From Spirosoma sp. KUDC1026 (GTDB lineage: Bacteria; Bacteroidota; Bacteroidia; Cytophagales; Spirosomataceae): DNA of 64,000 bases. The stretch lies in NCBI RefSeq assembly GCF_013375035.1, contig NZ_CP056032.1, positions 4,896,001-4,960,000 on the forward strand, written 5' to 3'. The position numbers and the translations under genes were made by a program. Under the pieces are notes generated by a model, which made no database searches, was not told the DNA's origin, and was given only the letters and a program-made list of their open reading frames with translations. This document shows positions 7,481 to 17,203 of this stretch, in pieces. The stretch's first letter is position 1, and every line of letters starts with the position of its first letter.

Positions 7481-9877
7481 ATGAAATACTTCTTACTGGG
7501 GTTATGTCTGCTCGTCTGCGCGCTGGAAAACCACGCCCAGATTCCTTATTTGCTTTCTGGTACGGTAATCGATTCCACCACGCGGCAACCGCTCGTCCGG
7601 GCGGCTATCGTGCTGGACTACGAGAAGTCGGCAAAAGGTACCTACACGGATGCAAACGGCCGTTTTTCCATTAACGTCAGTCCCGGCCGACACGTACTCG
7701 TGGTGCGCTACGTGGGCTACGTCCCCTACCGCGAAGTCCTTTCCGTTCACGACAATAAATCCCTGACCATTGCCCTGGCCTCCGTAGCCAGCCAGTTGGA
7801 AGAAGTAGCCGTTACCAGCAAAGGTTTTGACCGGAACGTTCGCCAGCCCCTGCTGGGTGTCAGCCAGATCAGCATGACGGCCATCAGGAAAATGCCCGCG
7901 GCTCTGGGCGAAACTGATATTCTGCGCAGTCTGCAGATGCTGCCCGGCGTCAGCAGCGTGGGCGAGGCCGCCAACGGGGTCAACATCCGGGGGGGCACTA
8001 CGGATCAGAACCTGATTCTGCTCGACGATACGCCCATTTTCAACCCCACCCACATGTTCGGGCTGTTCTCGGTCTTTCCGCCCGACGCTGTCAGCGGACT
8101 TGATCTGTACAAGGGTAACGTACCGGCCCGTTACGGGGGCCGGGCGGCTTCGGTCCTCGACGTCAACCTGCGCAATCCCGACCTGAACCAGACCAAACTC
8201 GACGGGGGGGTAAGTCAGGTAGCTAACCGGCTGACTATTGAAACCCCACTGATCAAAGGCAAACTGGGCCTGCTGGTGTCGGGGCGGGGTGCGTTCAACG
8301 ATTTTCTGCTGCGGCTGGTGTCCGACCGGCTTACCGACATCCGGGCTAAGTTTGGCGACGGTACGGCCAAGCTATTCTGGCGGGTCGATGATCGCAACAC
8401 CGTAACGGCCATGGGTTACTACAGTGCCGACCAGTTCCAGACGAATCTGCTGGGTAGTCTGGCCAACGTGAACGCCATCAATACGCAGTACGCCCAGCAG
8501 ACCGCCAACGGCATGGTACGCTGGTTTCATTCCTTTACGCCCCAGCTGAACCTGCAGACGACGGCGCTGGTTGCCCGTTACGTTCCCAGAATCATATCGA
8601 CCGAAGACAGCACGGGTAATCAGGTGGTGCTGAAGCAATCGCTGCTGCAGCGGCAGATCAAGTCGAACCTGAACTACCAGCTGACGAACCAGAAGATCGA
8701 ACTGGGCATTAGCGGCACGCATTACCAGATCAATCCAGGGGAGCTGCTCCCCAACGGCAGCCCGTCGGTCGATTATCGGAAAACACCGCTGGAAAACGCG
8801 CTGGAACTGGCCCTGCACGCCGAAGACGAGATCAGCGTCACCGATAAACTGGCCATTTCGGCGGGGTTACGTTACTCCCATTTTCTGACGCTTGGCCCAT
8901 CTGTTGTTCGTCAGTATAGCATTAGCGAAGCCGGTTTTGATGCGTCGACCGTAGTGGATTCGATCCGGTACGGGACCGGGCAGGTAAGCGCGCAGTACGG
9001 TGGTTTTGAACCCCGGCTGGGTCTACGCTACGCCCTGTCGCCCAACTCGTCGGTCAAGTTTGGCTATAACCTGATGCGGCAGTATCTGCAGGTTATCACC
9101 AATACGACAACGCCCCTGCCCACCTCGCGCTGGAAAACATCGGACGCCCACATCCGGCCGCAGGTGAGTCAGCTGTGGTCGGCGGGATACTCGCACAATT
9201 CCAGGAACAACATTTTTGAACTCTCGGCGGAGATCTACTGGCGCAGTACGCAGCACATTCTGGATTACAAACCAGGCGCCGATTTTCTGTTGCAGGCCTA
9301 TCCCGAAACGCAGCTACTGGACGGACGCAGCAAGGCCTATGGGCTGGAACTGATGGTCGCCAAGAAAAAAGGTGAACTGACGGGCTGGGTCAATTATACC
9401 TACTCCCGAACGCTAAATCAGGTGAATCAGGGGGCTACGTTCCAGCAGCGGATTAACGGGGGGGACTGGTACCGCGCCAACTACGACCGGCCGCACAGCC
9501 TGAACGCCAGCCTGACCATCAACCAGGGGAAACACCATAGTTTCTCGTTTAATTTTGCCTACAGCACGGGTCGGCCGTATACGTCACCGGAGGGCTTTAT
9601 CCGCTACCAGAACCGGAACTACCCGTTCTACAACGAGCGGAACCAGAGCCGGCTGCCCGACTATCACCGGCTGGACTTTGCCTGGAATATTTATAATCCC
9701 GGCCTGAAGAACCGGCGCTGGCAGGGCCACTGGACCTTTACGGTGTATAATCTATACGGTCGTCGAAACGTCTATTCCATCTTTTACCGGACCGAAGGGC
9801 AGGCCACGAACCCGTACCGCCTGAGCATCTTCGCGGCCCCAATTCCCAGCCTGACCTACAATTTTCAGTTTCATTAA
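7481..9877 (+). CDS. TonB-dependent receptor with carboxypeptidase-like N-terminal domain
   Basis: 798 residues from ATG 7481 (ATG 7475 adds two); the start is set by the signal peptide MKYFLLGLCLLVCALENHAQ. Residues about 25-115 are a carboxypeptidase-like regulatory domain (SGTVIDSTTRQPL, YTDANGRFSI, VRYVGYVPY). A plug domain follows with LPGVSSVGEAANGVNIRGG and PARYGGRAASVLDV, then a long beta-barrel. It is an outer-membrane importer. The DUF4249 lipoprotein starts 17 bp downstream, a standard pairing in this phylum, so the two probably form one uptake complex. Substrate unknown. Confidence 0.9.
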   Translation: MKYFLLGLCLLVCALENHAQIPYLLSGTVIDSTTRQPLVRAAIVLDYEKSAKGTYTDANGRFSINVSPGRHVLVVRYVGYVPYREVLSVHDNKSLTIALASVASQLEEVAVTSKGFDRNVRQPLLGVSQISMTAIRKMPAALGETDILRSLQMLPGVSSVGEAANGVNIRGGTTDQNLILLDDTPIFNPTHMFGLFSVFPPDAVSGLDLYKGNVPARYGGRAASVLDVNLRNPDLNQTKLDGGVSQVANRLTIETPLIKGKLGLLVSGRGAFNDFLLRLVSDRLTDIRAKFGDGTAKLFWRVDDRNTVTAMGYYSADQFQTNLLGSLANVNAINTQYAQQTANGMVRWFHSFTPQLNLQTTALVARYVPRIISTEDSTGNQVVLKQSLLQRQIKSNLNYQLTNQKIELGISGTHYQINPGELLPNGSPSVDYRKTPLENALELALHAEDEISVTDKLAISAGLRYSHFLTLGPSVVRQYSISEAGFDASTVVDSIRYGTGQVSAQYGGFEPRLGLRYALSPNSSVKFGYNLMRQYLQVITNTTTPLPTSRWKTSDAHIRPQVSQLWSAGYSHNSRNNIFELSAEIYWRSTQHILDYKPGADFLLQAYPETQLLDGRSKAYGLELMVAKKKGELTGWVNYTYSRTLNQVNQGATFQQRINGGDWYRANYDRPHSLNASLTINQGKHHSFSFNFAYSTGRPYTSPEGFIRYQNRNYPFYNERNQSRLPDYHRLDFAWNIYNPGLKNRRWQGHWTFTVYNLYGRRNVYSIFYRTEGQATNPYRLSIFAAPIPSLTYNFQFH

Positions 9878-9894
9878 CCCAGCGTTCTTACCCC

Positions 9895-11136
9895 ATGCGT
9901 TTCTTTCGTCTGCTTTCCCTACGCTGGTTGCCGCTGTTGCTGGCCCTGACCGGCTGTGTCGACCCCATCGACCAGACCCTGCCCGGCGTACTGGACGTTG
10001 TTGTCGTCGATGGCACCATCACCAACCTGGACGAATCGCAGGTCATCCTGCTGACCCGCTCGGAATCGGACCCGGTCAGTGGTCGGCCGGCTTCGTTTCC
10101 GCTGACTAAAGCCACCGTAGAAGTAGTTGTTGATTCAAACCAGGTTGTTGCGGCCCACGAGACGCTGGACGGTCGTTACCAGCTACCTTCTGATTTCAAG
10201 GGGCAGATCGGCCACGCCTATCAGCTGCGGTTTACGCTCACCGACGGCACACGCTACGTCTCCGATCAGCAGGTTATGCCCGACGTACCGCCCATCGACC
10301 GGGTCCGGGCCCAGTTTAACCCAACCAGTTTAGCACCAATTGAGGTGGACGGCTTCCGGGCGGCTCACGATATCTACATCGATACGCAGGACCCCGCCGG
10401 GCAAACTAATTTCTATCGCTGGACCTGGAAATTATGGGAAAAGCAGGACTGGTGCCGTACGTGTACCAACGGTATTTATTCCATCAACAACGTCTTGATC
10501 AGGACATCGGTTAATGGTATTCGCTATTTCGCGCTGGGCGATTCGTTGCTGGAGGACTGTTTCTATTATCCATCAACGCCCCCGGCTATTAAGCCGTTTA
10601 CATACGACTACAACTGCCGGACGCAGTGCTGGGCCATTATCCCCAGTTATAAACTAAGTGTTTTTTCGGATACCTACACCAATGGTGGTCCTATCCTGGG
10701 GAAACGCGTCGCGCAGATTCCATTCTATCAGATAAGTCCCTGTCTGGTTGAGATCCGGCAGGCAGGACTTACCCCCTCGGCTTATCAGTTTTACAAACAG
10801 CTTCAGGATCAGACTGAGAATACGGGCGGCATCGTCGACACGCCACCCACGGCATCGGTGGGCAACGTCAAAAACAGCGTCAACGACCGGGAAATTGTGT
10901 TCGGTGTGTTTACAGCCTCTGCCGTAGCCACGACCCGCTACTGGATAGACCGCAAGGATACGCAGGGTATCCCGCCCGAACTGTTCCGCGCCCTGAACGG
11001 CCGGAATCCCATTCCGGAACCAACGTTCCCGGCCGTCCCAGCCATCGTCGTTCAGGGCGCTAACCAGCCCTATACGGCCATCTGCTCCCCTAACGACGGC
11101 CGTACACCATTCAAACCTGCCGGCTGGCGGGAGTAG
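9895..11136 (+). CDS. DUF4249 domain lipoprotein, partner of the TonB receptor
   Basis: 413 residues with a lipobox ending LALTGC near residue 22. The beginning of the mature protein (VVVDGTITN, then VILLTRSES) and a repeated-beta layout with YQLRFTLTDGTRYVSDQQ match the DUF4249 family, whose genes usually follow TonB receptors of the type found just upstream. It is probably a surface or periplasm-facing lipoprotein acting with that receptor. A large palindromic repeat follows at 11145-11233 and probably ends the transcript. Confidence 0.85.
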   Translation: MRFFRLLSLRWLPLLLALTGCVDPIDQTLPGVLDVVVVDGTITNLDESQVILLTRSESDPVSGRPASFPLTKATVEVVVDSNQVVAAHETLDGRYQLPSDFKGQIGHAYQLRFTLTDGTRYVSDQQVMPDVPPIDRVRAQFNPTSLAPIEVDGFRAAHDIYIDTQDPAGQTNFYRWTWKLWEKQDWCRTCTNGIYSINNVLIRTSVNGIRYFALGDSLLEDCFYYPSTPPAIKPFTYDYNCRTQCWAIIPSYKLSVFSDTYTNGGPILGKRVAQIPFYQISPCLVEIRQAGLTPSAYQFYKQLQDQTENTGGIVDTPPTASVGNVKNSVNDREIVFGVFTASAVATTRYWIDRKDTQGIPPELFRALNGRNPIPEPTFPAVPAIVVQGANQPYTAICSPNDGRTPFKPAGWRE

Positions 11137-11144
11137 ACGTGTTT

Positions 11145-11233
11145 TTTGTCATCCCGACCAAAGGAGGGATCTTCTGTAAAGTCAACTAAACCTGTTTGCT
11201 AACGAAGATCCCTCCTTTGGTCGGGATGACAAA
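11145..11233. repeat. Palindromic repeat family 1, copy 1 (30-bp perfect arms)
   Basis: Arms 11145-11174 and 11204-11233 are perfect reverse complements over 30 bp around a 29-nt loop. The arm contains TGTCATCCCGACC and AGGAGGGATCTTC. A second copy with the same loop length is at 54467-54559. It lies between convergent genes, a typical site for extragenic palindromes. Confidence 0.9.
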
Positions 11234-11252
11234 GAAATAAAAAAACTGTCCT

Positions 11253-12650
11253 CTACACCGTCTTTGGGTCAGGGTGCTGCCAGGGCTGGCGGTAGGGTCG
11301 TTTCAGCAGTTTGGTCGCTTCCGGATCCCCTACGACCTCGCGTTTCTTCGGATCATATACTACCGGACGTCCTATCTCCATCGACAGGTTGGCCAGCAGG
11401 CAACTTGCGGTCGAAATGTGCCCCTCCTCAATGTCGGCAACAGGTCGGCCGTTGGTTTCGATGGCTTTCAGGAAATCGAGCATGTGCAGGCGCGTGGCCG
11501 GAGCGGCATTCAGTTCAATCCGGTCTTCGGTTACGTCTTCGGGATATTTCTCCTTCTCGTAGACGACGTCCTTATGAATCTTCTCTCCTTTCGTTGGCCC
11601 GTCTTTGCCTTCAGGAATGAAGTCGTAACTCATTGTACTGGCCCAGAGCGTTCCCTTATCGCCGTACAGCGTAAATGACCAGGGATAGTCCGGGTTGTTG
11701 GGCGTTCCCCAGCTGCGGTGCTGCCAGACGCAGTTCAGATCATCATACTCGAACAGGGCCGACTGCGTATCGGTGATGTTGGATTTTCCGTCTTTCTGCA
11801 CGTAGATGCCGCCCGTTGAGCTGATCCGGTTAGGCCAGCCCAGCTTCAACATCCAGCGTACGGTGTCAAACATGTGGATGCACATATCGCCCATGATTCC
11901 GTTGCCATATTCCTTGAACGTCCGCCACCAGCGAATGTGCGGCAAACCATCGTACGGACGCAGGGGCGCGGGACCGGTCCACATTTCGTAGTCCAGAAAA
12001 GCGGGTACGGGTTCCACGGGTGGATTCCCGTTGTTGCGCATGTGATAATAGCAGCACATTTCTACGTGCTTTATATTACCCAGTAGCCCAGCATCCACGA
12101 CCGTTTTCTTGGCGTCGATCAGGTGTGGCGTACTTTTACGCTGCGTCCCGACCTGCACCACGCGCTTGTATTTCCGGGCGGCAGCGACCATAGCCTCCCC
12201 TTCCATAACGTCCACACTGATAGGTTTCTGCACGTACACGTTGGCTCCGGATTTCATGGCCTCAATGGCCTGTAGTGCATGCCAGTGATCGGGAGTACCG
12301 ACCAGCACAATATCCAGTTTATTTTCGGCTAGCAGCTTCCGGTAGTCGCCGTAGAGTTTGGGCGTTTTGCCTGATTTCTGGCGCTGACTCACGAGTTTAG
12401 CCGCGCCGTCCAGTTGGTTTTTGTCGACATCGCAGAGCGCAATAACCTCAACGGGGGCCACCTGAATCAGACGGAACAGATCACTTTTGCCGTACCAGCC
12501 GGTACCGATCAGCGCCACCCGCAGCGGGGCCATCGTAGTGTCCTGGGCCAGTAAATCAGCGGCCATAGCGTTACCTTCCAGCGCCGATAGCGCGAGTGCG
12601 GCCGACGTACCCTGCAAAAAATGACGGCGATTAAGCGTGAAATCCTTCAT
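11253..12650 (-). CDS. Gfo/Idh/MocA family oxidoreductase, Tat-exported
   Basis: 465 residues from ATG 12648-12650, chosen because it opens a twin-arginine signal (NRRHFLQGT then a hydrophobic stretch ending NAMA). Residues about 40-170 form the NAD(P)-binding Rossmann domain (VALIGTGWYG, VLVGTPDHWHA), followed by YVQKPISVD, the EKP-type motif of the family with Gln for Glu. The C-terminal half is the substrate-binding sheet. Tat-exported members often act on glycosides or sugars in the periplasm. It is divergent from the next gene and may belong with the sugar block to the right. Confidence 0.85.
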   Translation of the reverse strand: MKDFTLNRRHFLQGTSAALALSALEGNAMAADLLAQDTTMAPLRVALIGTGWYGKSDLFRLIQVAPVEVIALCDVDKNQLDGAAKLVSQRQKSGKTPKLYGDYRKLLAENKLDIVLVGTPDHWHALQAIEAMKSGANVYVQKPISVDVMEGEAMVAAARKYKRVVQVGTQRKSTPHLIDAKKTVVDAGLLGNIKHVEMCCYYHMRNNGNPPVEPVPAFLDYEMWTGPAPLRPYDGLPHIRWWRTFKEYGNGIMGDMCIHMFDTVRWMLKLGWPNRISSTGGIYVQKDGKSNITDTQSALFEYDDLNCVWQHRSWGTPNNPDYPWSFTLYGDKGTLWASTMSYDFIPEGKDGPTKGEKIHKDVVYEKEKYPEDVTEDRIELNAAPATRLHMLDFLKAIETNGRPVADIEEGHISTASCLLANLSMEIGRPVVYDPKKREVVGDPEATKLLKRPYRQPWQHPDPKTV

Positions 12651-12883
12651 CAGACAATCAGATTGCGATAGTTTTCCTAGTAAAGGCAAATCGGCGGGGA
12701 ACATACTGCAACCGTAACAACCCTACCTAATGATGTCAACCAGCCCCGAATTACCCAATGAAATTTACTGCAACTATCACCATTTTCTTTAGCCTTTTCT
12801 TCCTTTTTTCGTGCGACCGACAAGAATGCAAAACCCCACCACCTACTTACGCACTTAAATGCACAAATTTTCATAATTTATTT

Positions 12884-13867
12884 ATGCCTCCATCAGCACG
12901 GTTCACAATAAAGAAGCGTATCGAGCCCCCTATTACTCTTTATTTCATCCTGATTATTGGTCTTATATGCCATCAGCCTGCCCAGTTGTTCGGACAGGTC
13001 GTTCGTTGCACCGTAGTGGACCGACTTACCCAAAAAGAAGTCCCTTATGTAAGCATAGCGTCAACGCAGACGGGCGCAGGTATACACGCAGACGAAGAAG
13101 GTTATTTCGAGTGGGGAAGTACGCGTAGCGGAGATACGCTGGCTATATCCTGCGTGGGTTATAAACCGCTCAAAGTTGCCTTTGATCTGCTCGATCAGGA
13201 CCGGATGAATCGACTTGCCCTCAGCCCTGATACGGTTATACTGAAGGAATTTGTTGTTAAACCCGGCACTAGAAAAAGGACGAAGGAGATAGGTTTCTAC
13301 CATTACCCTCCGAACTCAAAACGAGGTATGGCGGCTGGCGGCATATCAGACAACCAGGTGTTTGTCAACTATTACAAAAACAACGAGGGGAAGGAAGGAT
13401 TGCTTTCCCGGTTGCTGTTCGACCTGAAAGCTTCTAATCCAGGACAGGGGAGCTCGAAAGCCCGAATTCGGATTATGCGTTACGATCCGGAAACCGGCTT
13501 GCCCGGTAACGATTTGTTACCCAAAGACATTATTGTCAGCATCACTCCTTTGTCCCATGACATTGCGCTATCGGTAGAAAAATACAATGTTCCGTTCCCT
13601 GTGGAAGGTATTTTTATCGGCCTTGAGTTTATCTGCCACAACGAATTCATTTACAAAAATCAGTCGCTGAAAAAGCAAAAATCGGATTGTCCGCTTATCC
13701 GTATGACCAGGGAAAAAGAATATGACCAAATTGGCAAAGGGTATTACTGGACAAAGTTTCGCAACAAATGGCAATGGGTTTGTATTTCGGACGGATCCGC
13801 GTTCCCCAACAAGGCTATGGTAGGAAACGTCTTTAAGTTCGGGGCCAGGGTCGTGTTCTACGAGTAA
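12884..13867 (+). CDS. Exported protein with carboxypeptidase-like regulatory domain
   Basis: 327 residues from ATG 12884. A start at 12758 is also open and would begin with its own lipoprotein-like signal (FFLFSC), but a second hydrophobic signal (LYFILIIGLICHQPAQLFGQ) follows right after M12884, so 12884 fits better. After the signal comes a carboxypeptidase-like beta-sandwich (CTVVDRLTQKEVPYVSIAS, DEEGYFEW, ISCVGYKPL). The remaining ~200 residues have no motif I know. No TonB barrel follows, so it is not a truncated receptor by length. Role unknown. Confidence 0.65.
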   Translation: MPPSARFTIKKRIEPPITLYFILIIGLICHQPAQLFGQVVRCTVVDRLTQKEVPYVSIASTQTGAGIHADEEGYFEWGSTRSGDTLAISCVGYKPLKVAFDLLDQDRMNRLALSPDTVILKEFVVKPGTRKRTKEIGFYHYPPNSKRGMAAGGISDNQVFVNYYKNNEGKEGLLSRLLFDLKASNPGQGSSKARIRIMRYDPETGLPGNDLLPKDIIVSITPLSHDIALSVEKYNVPFPVEGIFIGLEFICHNEFIYKNQSLKKQKSDCPLIRMTREKEYDQIGKGYYWTKFRNKWQWVCISDGSAFPNKAMVGNVFKFGARVVFYE

Positions 13868-14048
13868 CAGGTGCGCTACAGCCAGGACTATGTTGACCAA
13901 CTCACCTACTGGAATCGACTAAGTGGTAACCCCTCGTCAAACAGTAAGGCCAGGGACTCTATCGGGCCGACATAACTCGGCCCGCTTCCCTGCCATCAGT
14001 AGTAATGAACGGAATTTAGCTTACCGTATCATCCATCTTTCTTTATTC

Positions 14049-15212
14049 ATGCCTGGTATCTCCAACCTTCTTCGTCAGCTCTCATTCGTCAGTACTGTCC
14101 TCTTTTTTATGCTCGATTCACAACAGACACTCGCCCAGAAGGCGGGTGTTGATCAGACCGTTTTTGGCAAGTTTCCCGACGGACGCGAAGCCCAGTTGTT
14201 CACATTACGTAACGCGGCTGGCATGACAGTTCAGATCACCAACTACGGCGGCTACATCGTTTCCTGGACGGCTCCCGACCGGCAAGGCAAGCAGGAAAAC
14301 ATTGTACTGGGTGTCCCAACTTTTGCCGATTATCTGGCCGGTACGCCCAACTTCGGCCCCATCGTTGGGCGATTTGCGAACCGCATTGGCAAAGCGAAAT
14401 TCACGCTGGACGGTACAACCTATACGCTGGCGGCTAACAACAACACGAATCATATTCACGGTGGCCCGCAAGGCTTCGACAAGAAACTCTGGGCCGCTAC
14501 GCCCGTTGACGGCGCAGAACCGGCGGTTAAACTGCATTACACCTCCCCCGACGGCGAGGAGGGCTACCCCGGTACGCTGTCGGTCGATGTTACGTACACC
14601 CTTCAGAAAGACAATGCCTTACGTATCGATTACCAGGCCACAACCGACAAGCCAACCGTCGTCAATCTGACGAATCACACTTATTTTAACCTGAGTGGGA
14701 TGAAGCAGGATATTCAGCAGCACGAGGTGATGATCAACGCCGATCAGGTACTGGCAACCGACAAAGGGCAGATTCCAACCGGCGAACGATTGGCCGTTAA
14801 GGGTACAGCCTTCGATTTCAACCAGCCTACCGTCGTCGGGAAGCACATCAACGACACGACCGGTCAGCAGCCCGCTAACGTGCAGCTCCACTACGCCAAA
14901 GGGTTTGACCACTGCTGGATTTTTCCGGATCAATCGAACAAGCTGAAACTGGGCGCTACGGTTTACGAACCGACTAGCGGTCGTCTGTTGACGATGTACA
15001 CCACCGAGCCAGCCGTTCAGTTCTACACGGGCAACAACCTGAAAGGCAATAAGACCGGCAAGGAGGGGGTCGCATTCGCGAGCCGGTACGGGTTGTGCCT
15101 GGAAACCCAGCACTTCCCCGATTCGCCGAATCACCCCGATTTCCCGACAACGACACTCCGTCCCGGCGAGCGCTTCCAGTCAACAACCGTTTACAAACTA
15201 TCTACTAAATAA
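14049..15212 (+). CDS. galM: Aldose 1-epimerase (galactose mutarotase), exported
   Basis: 387 residues from ATG 14049, which begins a signal peptide ending TLAQ; longer in-frame starts upstream would hide it. Family motifs appear in order: [51 protein letters not shown] and [14 protein letters not shown]. The histidines in HIHGG and NHTYF and the glutamate in LETQHFP correspond to catalytic and substrate residues of GalM. It interconverts sugar anomers, here outside the cytoplasm. The mannonate dehydratase gene starts 14 bp downstream. Confidence 0.92.
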   Translation: MPGISNLLRQLSFVSTVLFFMLDSQQTLAQKAGVDQTVFGKFPDGREAQLFTLRNAAGMTVQITNYGGYIVSWTAPDRQGKQENIVLGVPTFADYLAGTPNFGPIVGRFANRIGKAKFTLDGTTYTLAANNNTNHIHGGPQGFDKKLWAATPVDGAEPAVKLHYTSPDGEEGYPGTLSVDVTYTLQKDNALRIDYQATTDKPTVVNLTNHTYFNLSGMKQDIQQHEVMINADQVLATDKGQIPTGERLAVKGTAFDFNQPTVVGKHINDTTGQQPANVQLHYAKGFDHCWIFPDQSNKLKLGATVYEPTSGRLLTMYTTEPAVQFYTGNNLKGNKTGKEGVAFASRYGLCLETQHFPDSPNHPDFPTTTLRPGERFQSTTVYKLSTK

Positions 15213-15226
15213 CGTCAACGATACCC

Positions 15227-16453
15227 ATGGGTATGTTACAAACAATGCGGTGGTTCGGGCCGAATGACCCGGTATCGCTAATGGACATTCGTCAGGCGGG
15301 TTGCACCGGCGTCGTGACGGCGCTGCACCCGATTCCGGTTGGTGAGGTCTGGCCGGTCGATGCCATCCGGGAGCGCCAGCAACTGATCGAAGCGGATAAC
15401 GATCAATACGTACCGTTACACTGGGCGGTGGTCGAAAGCTTACCCGTGCACGAAGCAATCAAAAAGGGCAAGCCCGAGCGCGATACGTACATCGCCAATT
15501 ACCAGCAATCGCTGCGAAACCTGGCCGCCTGTGGCATCCAGACGGTGTGTTACAACTTCATGCCGGTACTGGACTGGTCGCGGACCAACCTGAACTACGT
15601 TATGCCCGACGGCTCGCAGGCATTGCAGTTCGTCTGGAACGATTTCGCCGTTTTTGATCTGTTTATCCTGAAGCGACCGGAAGCCTCAACCGATTATAAA
15701 CCGGAAGTCACCGCCAGGGCGAACGAGCAGTTTACGATGCTGTCGCCGGAACGTGTTGCCGAATTGAAGAACACGATCCTGCTCGGTCTGCCCGGTTCGG
15801 AAGAAAGCTTTACGCTCAATACGTTCCAGAGCCTGCTCGACGAATACGCCCAGATTGGTGACGCGGAGCTACGCAATAACCTATACTATTTCGTTCAGCA
15901 GGTCGCCCCGGTGGCGCAGGAAGTAGGAATCAATCTTTGCATTCACCCCGACGATCCGCCGATGCCGCTGCTGGGATTACCCCGCGTGGTCAGCACCGAA
16001 GCCGACCTGGCTCAGCTCATGGCCGCCTGCGACGTACCGGCCAACGGCATTACGTTCTGTACCGGCTCGCTGGGTATCCGACCCGACAACGATCTACCGG
16101 GAATGATTGAGCGCTTCGGCGAACGGATTCATTTTCTCCACCTGCGCACGACCAAACGGGAAGGTCCAAAGAAGACCGTATGGTATGATTCCTTTTACGA
16201 AGCCGACCACCTGGCGGGCGATGTGGATATGTACGCCGTTGTCAAAGCCATTGTTCTCGAACAACAGCGACGGATTAAAACGGGTGTTGGCACCCCGTCG
16301 ATTCCCATGCGTCCCGACCACGGTCACCAGATGCTCGACGATCTCCACAAAAAGACGTATCCTGGTTACTCAGCCATCGGGCGACTGCGTGGATTGGCCG
16401 AGATACGGGGGCTGGAGATGGGTATTACGCACAGCTTGGGGAATCAATCGTAA
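15227..16453 (+). CDS. uxuA: Mannonate dehydratase
   Basis: 408 residues. The N-terminus [19 protein letters not shown], the stretch [11 protein letters not shown], and the metal-site region [10 protein letters not shown] with [10 protein letters not shown] and HFLHLR match UxuA, which converts D-mannonate to 2-keto-3-deoxygluconate in hexuronate breakdown. ATG 15227 and ATG 15233 are both possible. It sits 14 bp after the aldose epimerase, probably in one operon. It suggests use of glucuronate-type sugars, though no uronate isomerase or mannonate oxidoreductase is recognised by name here. Confidence 0.93.
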   Translation: MGMLQTMRWFGPNDPVSLMDIRQAGCTGVVTALHPIPVGEVWPVDAIRERQQLIEADNDQYVPLHWAVVESLPVHEAIKKGKPERDTYIANYQQSLRNLAACGIQTVCYNFMPVLDWSRTNLNYVMPDGSQALQFVWNDFAVFDLFILKRPEASTDYKPEVTARANEQFTMLSPERVAELKNTILLGLPGSEESFTLNTFQSLLDEYAQIGDAELRNNLYYFVQQVAPVAQEVGINLCIHPDDPPMPLLGLPRVVSTEADLAQLMAACDVPANGITFCTGSLGIRPDNDLPGMIERFGERIHFLHLRTTKREGPKKTVWYDSFYEADHLAGDVDMYAVVKAIVLEQQRRIKTGVGTPSIPMRPDHGHQMLDDLHKKTYPGYSAIGRLRGLAEIRGLEMGITHSLGNQS

Positions 16454-16589
16454 CTGTTGTCGACTACAGCCGAAAATCAATTTCGTTTTAAAATACCGAG
16501 CGGTGTTTTGGTGTAAACAGCCAGCGAAAAAGAACTGCCTATCTAAAGCTATATCAATCAGGTACACATCTAAACCTTTTCTATTCGTG

Positions 16590-17087
16590 ATGTCGCTCCC
16601 TACCAAACTTCTTGCTGGTATCGCCTTCGTCTGCTTCTCTCTGCTGTTGACGCCAACCAGTCACGCCCAGACGCTAGCCAAAAATGGGGCCTGGCTCGAA
16701 AAGCATTTTGCCAAACTGGTAACCGACAAAGACAATGCGGCTACGTTTACGTTCAAAGGATGCCAGATGAACATGGCAGTTGCCGATAAGGATAAAGACG
16801 GCTCGGTCAACATAAATATGGGTTGGTTGCTGAGTGACGTTCGAAAAGTGAGCTACAAGAAAGAAGCAAACGGGCAATACAAACTTCTGTTAGATGTTCC
16901 AGCCGACAAAGTGAGTATGGCAATGAACATAGGTGGTTTCTCCGGCTCATATACCACTGACGACAAAGAGAAAGGCAAAGACAACAACACCTCGTTCGGG
17001 CTGGACACGACCGATGAATCGCTGGTGAAGCAGATTAAGCAGAAGCTGGAAGAATCCGTGCAGCTCTGTCGCCGGGGAAAAGAATAA
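16590..17087 (+). CDS. Small secreted protein of unknown function
   Basis: 165 residues from ATG 16590 with a clear signal peptide (LLAGIAFVCFSLLLTPTSHAQ). The mature part is charged, with lysine-rich turns such as DKDKDGS and DDKEKGKDNN, and two cysteines. I recognise no domain. The same frame stays open back to 16107, but that part is a shadow of uxuA. It lies between uxuA and an oxidoreductase gene on the same strand. Confidence 0.7.
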   Translation: MSLPTKLLAGIAFVCFSLLLTPTSHAQTLAKNGAWLEKHFAKLVTDKDNAATFTFKGCQMNMAVADKDKDGSVNINMGWLLSDVRKVSYKKEANGQYKLLLDVPADKVSMAMNIGGFSGSYTTDDKEKGKDNNTSFGLDTTDESLVKQIKQKLEESVQLCRRGKE

Positions 17088-17152
17088 CAGTAGTTTGGCT
17101 TTACTACGCGTTACGTTCCCCTCTTAACCGTTCTATTCAATCCGCTGCTAGT

Positions 17153-17203
17153 AGACCGTGACCGTTTGTTTCTTTTAGGTATATCTCCTAAACGACACGG
17201 TCT
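17153..17203 (+). promoter_or_regulatory. Nested hairpin ending at the start codon
   Basis: Outer arms AGACCGTG (17153-17160) and CACGGTCT (17196-17203) are perfect; an inner TTTAGG / CCTAAA pair lies inside. The 3' arm ends at the base before the ATG at 17204, so folding would reach the ribosome start site. Confidence 0.45.

Noticed and set aside
16107..16589. N-terminal extension of the small secreted protein gene
   Set aside because: Overlaps uxuA in another frame, and a signal peptide begins at 16590.
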